DNA of 64,000 nucleotides from Deltaproteobacteria bacterium (GTDB lineage: Bacteria; Bdellovibrionota_B; Oligoflexia; Oligoflexales; Bog-1112), in NCBI GenBank assembly GCA_016186945.1, contig JACPKR010000012.1, positions 1 through 64,000 of the forward strand, written 5' to 3'. A model generated the notes under the pieces. It ran no database searches. It saw nothing but the letters and a program-made list of their open reading frames with translations, and had not been told where the DNA came from. The position numbers were made by a program, and so were the translations under genes. Position 1 is the first letter of the stretch, and each line of letters starts with the position of its first letter. Below, in pieces: positions 58,157 to 64,000 of this stretch.

Positions 58157-59695
58157 ATGAGACCTAAGATCCTTGTCGTTGAGGATGACCTTCTTTTTGC
58201 CCTGGACATGCAGGAAAAACTGAACAGTCTGGGTTTTGAGGTTCCCGAGATCGCCGTGAATGCTGAGGATGCCATCCGCTTAGCGCGTCTTATTCAGCCT
58301 GATTTGATCCTGATGGACATCCATCTGCCAGGAGCTTGGGACGGGATTCAAGTCGCACAAGTTATTGAGGAAGAGTTAGCCGTACCCATCATCTACAGTA
58401 CATCGCACACTGATCGCAAACACATGGAAAGGGCGAAACTCACGCATCCTTACGCTATTCTTAGCAAACCTTACAACGAGAAGGAATTACTGAGAACAAT
58501 CGAAATTTCCCTTGATCGAGCGGAATTGCAGCGGATGAGTGTTGAAAATGAGAAGAAATTCAAGCGTATCTTTGAGAACGCTGCGGACTCTCTTTTTCTG
58601 CTCGACGGTAAGGGGGACATCATAGATTGCAATTCGGAGGCAATGCGGGAGCTGGGATATGCCCGTGAGGAACTGGCAAAGGTGGAATTTCACAAGTTAG
58701 CATCTATCGACAGCGACCAATTCAGATCTCATCTCACCCGCTGCGTGGTTGATGAGAGCACTATAAGTTTCGAGAGCGAATTTGTGAGGAAGGACGCTAC
58801 TATGTTTCCTTGCGAAGTCCGCATGGGGGTGTTCGAGAACGACAGTCAGTGGCTATACATTGCCACAGCTCGAAACGTTGGGGAACGGCGGAAAGCGGAA
58901 AATGACCGTCGTAACATGATGATGCAGCTCACTCATGCGGGAAAGCTCGCTATATTGGGAACAATGAGCGCCGGTGTTATTCACGAGTTGAAAAACCCCC
59001 TTGCCTCGATCCTTGGGATTTTGGGCCTTCTGGAGGACAAGGAACAATGGAACGAAGGGATGGAAGAAAAGCTCGCACTGATTCGCTCAGCAACAACACG
59101 AATGAAAGACTTTGTGGATCACCTCCGCGTATTCTCCCGTCAGGATTCTTTCAACGACTTGAGTGAAGTAAACTTAAACGAAGCTATCGACGAATCTCTC
59201 AAGTTGCTCAAGACAAAAATCGGGAGCGCGGAGTTAAAGCTCACAAAATCACCAGAGATTCCTTTGATAATGGGGAATATCAGCCAGCTCCAAAGCGTCG
59301 TGCAGAATTTTATACTCAATAGCTCTGATGCTTTTCTGTATAGTTCGCAGACCGAACCCACCATTGTTATCAAAACGTATGCTTCTGGGGAGGCTGTTTA
59401 CCTTGAATACGAGGACAATGCCGGAGGCATTGCCAAGGAGCACATAGGTCAGATTTTCAACCCATTCTTCACTACCAAAAAGGCCGGAGTGGGCACGGGG
59501 CTGGGTTTGTCGATCGTGAAATACGTCATGCAACATCACAAAGGGCACATACAGGTTAGTGTGAAGAAAAAGCGTGGCACAAAGTTTGTTTTGAAATTTC
59601 CAATCAAGGAACATTTTGCAGGGAAACAAGTCGATTCGGCTGGGATGGTTACATGGAAGTTTGACGATGAGCAAGAGGCACTGGTCGGAAGTTGA
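58157..59695 (+). CDS. Receiver-PAS-histidine kinase hybrid
   Basis: 512 residues from ATG 58157. Residues 3-125 are a receiver (ILVVEDD, phosphoacceptor Asp in LILMDIHLPGAWDG, SKPY lysine). Residues 140-250 are a PAS domain (FKRIFENAADSLFLLDGKGD, AMRELGYAREEL) with a PAC end. The histidine kinase follows: H-box GVIHELKNPLASILG, N-box VVQNFILNSSDAF, G1 YEDNAGGI, G2 GVGTGLGLSIV. The receiver comes before the kinase, as in hybrids that take phosphate from another kinase. No output regulator gene lies next to it. No transmembrane helix, so it senses in the cytoplasm. Confidence 0.92.
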   Translation: MRPKILVVEDDLLFALDMQEKLNSLGFEVPEIAVNAEDAIRLARLIQPDLILMDIHLPGAWDGIQVAQVIEEELAVPIIYSTSHTDRKHMERAKLTHPYAILSKPYNEKELLRTIEISLDRAELQRMSVENEKKFKRIFENAADSLFLLDGKGDIIDCNSEAMRELGYAREELAKVEFHKLASIDSDQFRSHLTRCVVDESTISFESEFVRKDATMFPCEVRMGVFENDSQWLYIATARNVGERRKAENDRRNMMMQLTHAGKLAILGTMSAGVIHELKNPLASILGILGLLEDKEQWNEGMEEKLALIRSATTRMKDFVDHLRVFSRQDSFNDLSEVNLNEAIDESLKLLKTKIGSAELKLTKSPEIPLIMGNISQLQSVVQNFILNSSDAFLYSSQTEPTIVIKTYASGEAVYLEYEDNAGGIAKEHIGQIFNPFFTTKKAGVGTGLGLSIVKYVMQHHKGHIQVSVKKKRGTKFVLKFPIKEHFAGKQVDSAGMVTWKFDDEQEALVGS

Positions 59696-59700
59696 GAATC

Positions 59701-60684
59701 TTACCGCTTACCGGGACTTAGCACTTCCGTCACGCGTACAGCTCGTTGGCCCCGCAAGACACCAGGCACACAACGAAATTTCGGAATCCCTTCCACTTCC
59801 AGTTCGAGCAAGGTGGAAGCATCCTTGTTAAGCTGGATGATGTCACCGACCTCGAGGTTTAGAAGGTCATTGACAGTGATGTCGGCGTCTCCCAATTTGA
59901 TATGTACATCCACTGTCGTGCCGACAATGTGTTCCTTAATACGATTGATCCAGATGTAGTCGACTTCCAATTGCTCAGATTGAAATCCTACCGATAGTTT
60001 TGACTTGATAGGCTCGAGGGTGGCATAGGGGATGACGATTTTGATTGTTCCACTCACCTTCTCAAGCTCAACATCAAAGGTAGTAGCAATGACCACATCG
60101 GACGGAGGAACGACTGCTACGAACTGGGGGTTGATTTCTGTCCTGCTGTAGCCAATGCGGAGTGGATAGACAGGTTCCCAAGCCTTTTCGAGATCATCCA
60201 GGGCGGCCAATACAACTTTACGCGCAATCCGGATCTCTATTTGAGTGAAATCTTTGCCTTCAATCTTCGTGTAGGGAACATCGTTTCCTCCGAAGAAGCT
60301 GTCGACGAGTGCATAGAGCAACTTTGATTCGATCACCATGATGGACGGTCCACGGAGGGGGTCGAGGCGGAGGATGTTCAAGCAAGAGGGAAGAGGGAGG
60401 GAGTTCATGAACTCCGAAAATTTCAGAGGCCCTGTGGAGTTCACAGACAAGTTAGCCATCTTGCGAAGCGCGTTTGATAGCGTTACGCGGAAAATGCGGA
60501 TGAAACGGTCGTGGATGATGTCCAGTGTCGGCAGACGACCGCGAATGATCCGGTCCTGGTTGGCAAGGTCGTAATGGACAATGCTGGAGTCGCTAGGCTC
60601 AACGCTTTCACCCAAGTCTAACTTACTGTCGGAGACAGCGGAAAGAAGGGCGTCGACCTCGTTTTGTGACAAGACCTGATTCAT
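59701..60684 (-). CDS. fliM: Flagellar motor switch protein FliM
   Basis: 327 residues from ATG 60684. The N-terminal LSQNEVDALLSAV is the CheY-P binding peptide, and the family motifs LVDSFFGG, GRLPTLDIIHDRFIRIFRVT and the C-terminal SpoA domain (LGDADITVNDLLNLEVGDII, VEGIPKFRCVPGVLRGQRAV) follow. It forms the C-ring that reverses rotation. It stands alone, without fliN or fliG beside it. The MITE upstream ends within a few bases of its Shine-Dalgarno (GAGAGG), so its promoter is either inside or beyond the MITE. Confidence 0.95.
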   Translation of the reverse strand: MNQVLSQNEVDALLSAVSDSKLDLGESVEPSDSSIVHYDLANQDRIIRGRLPTLDIIHDRFIRIFRVTLSNALRKMANLSVNSTGPLKFSEFMNSLPLPSCLNILRLDPLRGPSIMVIESKLLYALVDSFFGGNDVPYTKIEGKDFTQIEIRIARKVVLAALDDLEKAWEPVYPLRIGYSRTEINPQFVAVVPPSDVVIATTFDVELEKVSGTIKIVIPYATLEPIKSKLSVGFQSEQLEVDYIWINRIKEHIVGTTVDVHIKLGDADITVNDLLNLEVGDIIQLNKDASTLLELEVEGIPKFRCVPGVLRGQRAVRVTEVLSPGKR

Positions 60685-60697
60685 AGAACCTCTCTTC

Positions 60698-60823
60698 GTA
60701 AGCCACTTGGGGCAAATAGGGAGAGGGGGGTTTGGGGGGGCGAGGGAACCGTCGCCTCCCCCAAGGGATTTCTTGGAGGAACCAGCTGCGCAGTTTCCTC
60801 CAAACCACCTCCTTGCCCCAAGT
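60698..60823 (+). mobile_element. MITE immediately upstream of fliM (copy 6, shortened ends)
   Basis: 126 bp from GTAAGCCACTTGGGGCAA to TTGCCCCAAGT. The outer seven bases of the left repeat and fourteen of the right are absent. CTCTCTTC (60690-60697) and CTCTCTTT (60824-60831) flank it, a 7-of-8 match consistent with a target duplication of a shorter variant. The left end again begins GTAA. In the fliM mRNA it reads AAGGAGGTGG upstream of the true start. Confidence 0.85.
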
Positions 60824-60981
60824 CTCTCTTTTCCTTTTATTATAGAGAGCAACAGCCAGCCGAGGGAGTGGGCAAAAACGTTCCCCTTGTTTGGACACCT
60901 TGTCTATACGTTAAGATTCCCCAAAACAAGCCGATCACATTAACGAAGTTCTCTCATTTTGGACAAGGGAGATGTCCGTTT

Positions 60982-62232
60982 ATGAAGCTTGGGGGTGTCA
61001 AGAATTCAAGTTCCTGGTTTCTTTTGACACTCTTTGTATTTTCTACAATTTTCGGAACTCTTTCCTTCGCACAGGAGGAGACAAAAAAGGAGGAGAAGTT
61101 TGACGAGCTAAAATATCTGTCGGAACTTAAGAAAAAGCAGGAGGAGGAAGAAGACGACGATTCATCAACAAGAATCCGTCGCTTCCACGAGGTTCTGGAC
61201 GAGTTGCTTGCAGAATTCGGTTACGACGTCAAGCTTGGGCAGCTCAATGGACTTACAAACTTGGCGATCCGACGAGTAGAAGTGTCCGACGCTTTACCTG
61301 GTACTTACCGGGACTACGTCAAGCTTCTTATCAGCGAACGCCTTCGAGAGAATTCGCAGCTAAAGATCATCAATTGCCTTCCCTGCCAGAGCAGGACATC
61401 GAAAGTTGTCGATGGAAAGATTGTCATTACATCTCCGGTTACGAACATCTACCAACTTCAAACTGCCGCAGATCAACTTGGAATCGAGAACTTTCTTGAT
61501 ATAGTCTTAGTCTATCATTCTACACATATGGTGCTTGCTTTCCAGATTTTCAAGACAAAAACGAACGAAATGATATGGGCAAGAACTTACAACAGCGAGA
61601 CGATCAGGAGTCGATTTCAAAAACTTGCTGTGGACTACAGCCAGGTGGCCAAGTCGCGGGTCGGGGAAGAATACCAGCCTGAGTACAAACTTCTCGTCGG
61701 TATCGGAGCTGCAGGTATACCCAACGTAGGGGGAGAAACCGTTGACCGCACGATGATCGAATTCCAGTTTCGGGGGACGGAACGATTCGACAACCGACAG
61801 ATGGAGTTTGGTCTGATGATGGGTGTGCATGTTACGATGGCCACCATCCTTCAGCAATATCCCACGGAATCTGGCACGACAAGCACAACAAGCAGCCCAT
61901 CATCTTCCACAACAACTACAGGAGAGACTCCGGACCTACAACCGTACCAGTTTGCTTTATCGCTCTATGGTTTGTACGTAAACAACTTTCTAGGAAAGAT
62001 CGAATCGTACGACGAAGTCCGTCACGGTCTCCATCTAGGTGTTGGGGTTCTCCTTACGGCATCCTATCTTGCCCCAATTTTTCGGATTGGCTGGGATGCA
62101 TACTTCGGACGACGCTTTACGTTTTCTCTCGGGGGGGTGTACATCACCCCGTCACGGGTTCTCGTAGGGAGTGAATTCTTAGAAACAAAAGGAGGGATGG
62201 GAGCCGATGCCATACTTTCCTTTAATTTCTAG
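60982..62232 (+). CDS. Secreted protein with C-terminal beta-barrel-like region
   Basis: 416 residues from ATG 60982 (GGGAG upstream); 38 earlier in-frame codons lack a signal. A signal peptide follows (FLLTLFVFSTIFGTLSFA), then an acidic/basic helical segment (KKKQEEEEDDDSS). Residues 60-230 resemble a FlgO/CsgG-like periplasmic domain: VKLLISERLRENSQLKIINC, TAADQLGIENFLDIVLVYHS, LAFQIFKTKTNEMIWARTYN. A Ser/Thr-rich linker leads to strand-rich repeats ending in ILSFNF, a C-terminal Phe as in outer-membrane proteins. Function unknown; its neighbour encodes a TPR lipoprotein and overlaps its stop by 26 nt. Confidence 0.65.
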   Translation: MKLGGVKNSSSWFLLTLFVFSTIFGTLSFAQEETKKEEKFDELKYLSELKKKQEEEEDDDSSTRIRRFHEVLDELLAEFGYDVKLGQLNGLTNLAIRRVEVSDALPGTYRDYVKLLISERLRENSQLKIINCLPCQSRTSKVVDGKIVITSPVTNIYQLQTAADQLGIENFLDIVLVYHSTHMVLAFQIFKTKTNEMIWARTYNSETIRSRFQKLAVDYSQVAKSRVGEEYQPEYKLLVGIGAAGIPNVGGETVDRTMIEFQFRGTERFDNRQMEFGLMMGVHVTMATILQQYPTESGTTSTTSSPSSSTTTTGETPDLQPYQFALSLYGLYVNNFLGKIESYDEVRHGLHLGVGVLLTASYLAPIFRIGWDAYFGRRFTFSLGGVYITPSRVLVGSEFLETKGGMGADAILSFNF

Positions 62233-62887
62233 CCTGGTCCTGCTTGCGTTGTCGGGCTGCAGGCATTCGCGGAACGATTCGATTGACGAAAAACTAAGCG
62301 GGCTTATCTCCTACCCCTTCCTTCCCGAACGCCCTCTCGGCGTGAACGGAAAGAAAGAGCCATTCGTCATCCGTTCCCGCATGGGTGCGACTGAATATGC
62401 AATTGAAATTCCTGACGCAGGGGAAGAGTACGACATAGAAATCCCCCTAGCTGCTCTCCAGCCTGATACGGACGAAGCTCGCCCGCAAGACCTTCCTCCT
62501 CCGACCAAGACGGACCGCGAGCTTGTGGGAACTCTTCCCCAAGTGACGGCAAAACATCCGGACCAAGCGCAACTTATGGATAAGGCGTTCGGTGTGGGAG
62601 AGATCGAGGGGTCAAAAGGAGGGCCAAGTTATGTGCTTGGACTTGCAAAAATAAAATCGTTCTATCAAAAGAAACAATTTGAATACGCTCTCATCGCCAT
62701 TGATGACATGTTGTCTTTCTACCCCAATAGCCCCAGGCTTCACAAGATGAAGGGGACTATATTCATCCACATGAATGATCTTCCTCTCGCCGAACGAGCG
62801 TGGCACAAGGCGCTTGAACTCGACCCGGAAGACAAGACTTTGCGCAGAAGCCTAGCGAGATTGCGTGACCGGATGAAAGATCAATGA
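62207..62887 (+). CDS. TPR-containing lipoprotein
   Basis: 226 residues, starting inside the previous gene. The lipobox is LALSGC (Cys18). A low-complexity Pro/Asp/Glu region (85-125) is followed by two or three TPR motifs (GPSYVLGLAKIKSFYQKKQF, EYALIAIDDMLSFYPNSPRL, NDLPLAERAWHKALELDPED). It is probably an outer-membrane-anchored partner of the barrel-like protein encoded upstream, to which it is translationally coupled. A tandem of partial MITEs starts directly after its stop codon. Confidence 0.75.
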   Translation: MPYFPLISSLVLLALSGCRHSRNDSIDEKLSGLISYPFLPERPLGVNGKKEPFVIRSRMGATEYAIEIPDAGEEYDIEIPLAALQPDTDEARPQDLPPPTKTDRELVGTLPQVTAKHPDQAQLMDKAFGVGEIEGSKGGPSYVLGLAKIKSFYQKKQFEYALIAIDDMLSFYPNSPRLHKMKGTIFIHMNDLPLAERAWHKALELDPEDKTLRRSLARLRDRMKDQ

Positions 62888-63093
<206 letters not shown>

Positions 63094-64000
63094 TCACCCC
63101 CCAATCTGGTACATATCTTGCTGGATATCGGGAAGGCGCGCACGCGGTTTCATGTGGAGAACCTGTTGTAGCAACGGTAGATAGTCGTCCTTCAGCACGC
63201 CGCGCAGGTTCACCCCTTTTTCAGCCATCAGACAGGCGCGCAAGAAGCCGTCAGCAGAGAGTCGCCAGCGTGAACATGAGCCACAGAAGGGTCGGCTTTC
63301 CGATGCGATGAAGCCTATCCGTGCGCCGTTGGCGAGTTTGAAGTTGAAAGAGGTCGAGTCGTTTTCCGCCAACTCAGGAGCAAGAGAGAAGCTTTCTTGC
63401 AAACGAGCAACGAGTGTTCCTGCGTCCATAAAACGTGCGGTTTGCCATTTACATGCCTGCCCGATTTTCATTAGCTCAAGGAAGCGGACTGCGATTCCGT
63501 GCTCACTGGAGAAGGCGACGAAGTCGAGGAGTTCGTCGTCGTTCACTCCTTTCATAAGAACGACATTTAACTTCACGTTAAAACCAAGTTCCTGAGCTTG
63601 AAGGATGGACGATCTAACTTGCTTGAACACACTCGTTCGGGTGATTTTATGAAAGCGTTCCTCGTTCAAGCTATCCAGGCTTATGTTGATATGTTGGCAA
63701 CGGGTATCTTTCAAGAAGGGTAAGTGTTTTGCGAGTAGAAATCCGTTTGTGGTCAGCCCGAGTTTTGTGACAGGAAGTTTCGACAGACGTGTCACGATGT
63801 CACGAAAATCGCGGCGAAAGGTCGGTTCCCCGCCAGTCAGCCGAACTTGCTCGATGCCAAACTGGACAAGGTTTTGACAGATGGACTCTATCTCGTCAGG
63901 GCGCAACCATTTCGCAGCAGGCATGAACTTGACATTCACCGGCATGCAGTAGAAACAACGGAAATTACAGGCGTCCAGGAGAGACACCCGAAGTTTTCGT
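63094..64000 (-). CDS. moaA: GTP 3',8-cyclase MoaA (5' end outside the window)
   Basis: About 300 residues visible; the frame is still open at the window edge, with KLRVSLLDACNFRC near the start, so some N-terminal residues are missing. The N-terminal radical-SAM cluster is CNFRCFYC (CxxxCxxC). The LTGGEPTFRRDF and ISLDSL motifs follow. The C-terminal second cluster is in FCGSCSRWRLSADGFLRACL, and the protein ends in GG as MoaA should. It makes the first intermediate of molybdenum cofactor. The stop codon lies at the edge of a repeat copy. Confidence 0.93.
   Translation of the reverse strand, partial: RKLRVSLLDACNFRCFYCMPVNVKFMPAAKWLRPDEIESICQNLVQFGIEQVRLTGGEPTFRRDFRDIVTRLSKLPVTKLGLTTNGFLLAKHLPFLKDTRCQHINISLDSLNEERFHKITRTSVFKQVRSSILQAQELGFNVKLNVVLMKGVNDDELLDFVAFSSEHGIAVRFLELMKIGQACKWQTARFMDAGTLVARLQESFSLAPELAENDSTSFNFKLANGARIGFIASESRPFCGSCSRWRLSADGFLRACLMAEKGVNLRGVLKDDYLPLLQQVLHMKPRARLPDIQQDMYQIGG

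Overview
The window comes from a Gram-negative, flagellate, rod-shaped bacterium. It carries flagellin and fliM, a complete mreB-mreC-mreD-mrdA-rodA cell-shape operon, several lipoproteins and outer-membrane barrel candidates, a DsbD, a beta-oxidation pair and a parvulin chaperone. The mix of a lone rplX, a Ski2-like helicase, a cN-II-type nucleotidase, a CotH-type protein and many secreted orphans would fit a Bdellovibrionota/Oligoflexia-type or other former deltaproteobacterial lineage. No rRNA or marker comparison was possible, so that placement is inference.

Layout. 1-9.7 kb is accessory DNA. It holds a large serine recombinase with two small companions, then a module with a DUF3800 gene, a small DNA-binding-like gene, a DUF927 primase-helicase, a tyrosine integrase broken by a deletion/frameshift, and a DUF2971 gene. 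The module ends close to a tRNA-Asp gene, and GTAAC motif clusters flank its replication gene. 9.75-35 kb is mostly chromosomal: tRNA-Asp, rplX, dsbD, a patatin, flagellin, a membrane MutS-like ATPase, a U32 peptidase, a HAD phosphatase, a receiver-TPR protein, NnrS, a mechanosensitive channel, fadI-fadJ, a CotH-type protein, nnr, a Ski2-like helicase, coaE and a PEGA/TPR protein. 35-50 kb has a 5'-nucleotidase, an outer-membrane protein, a PP2C phosphatase, nadK, ppiD and the mre/rod operon. 50-54.5 kb is a zone of toxin-antitoxin genes in several states of decay, mixed with palindromic repeats. 54.5-64 kb has dnaE, a receiver-PAS-histidine kinase, fliM, a barrel/lipoprotein pair and the 3' part of moaA.

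The most striking feature is a dispersed repeat seen at about a dozen sites. Full copies are 143-146 bp with 25-bp terminal inverted repeats starting GTAA. The two best copies have perfect 8-bp target duplications and a third has a 9-bp one. This looks like an IS66-type MITE. Each full copy has a G-run tract able to form a G-quadruplex, a strong GGAGGAA/TTCCTCC hairpin, and a stretch identical to the ribosomal anti-Shine-Dalgarno core on one strand and to a perfect Shine-Dalgarno on the other. Copies sit inside mreC-mreD, next to fliM, upstream of the cotH-like gene and between tightly spaced convergent genes, so they probably affect expression and have altered several apparent protein starts. 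No transposase for it lies in the window.
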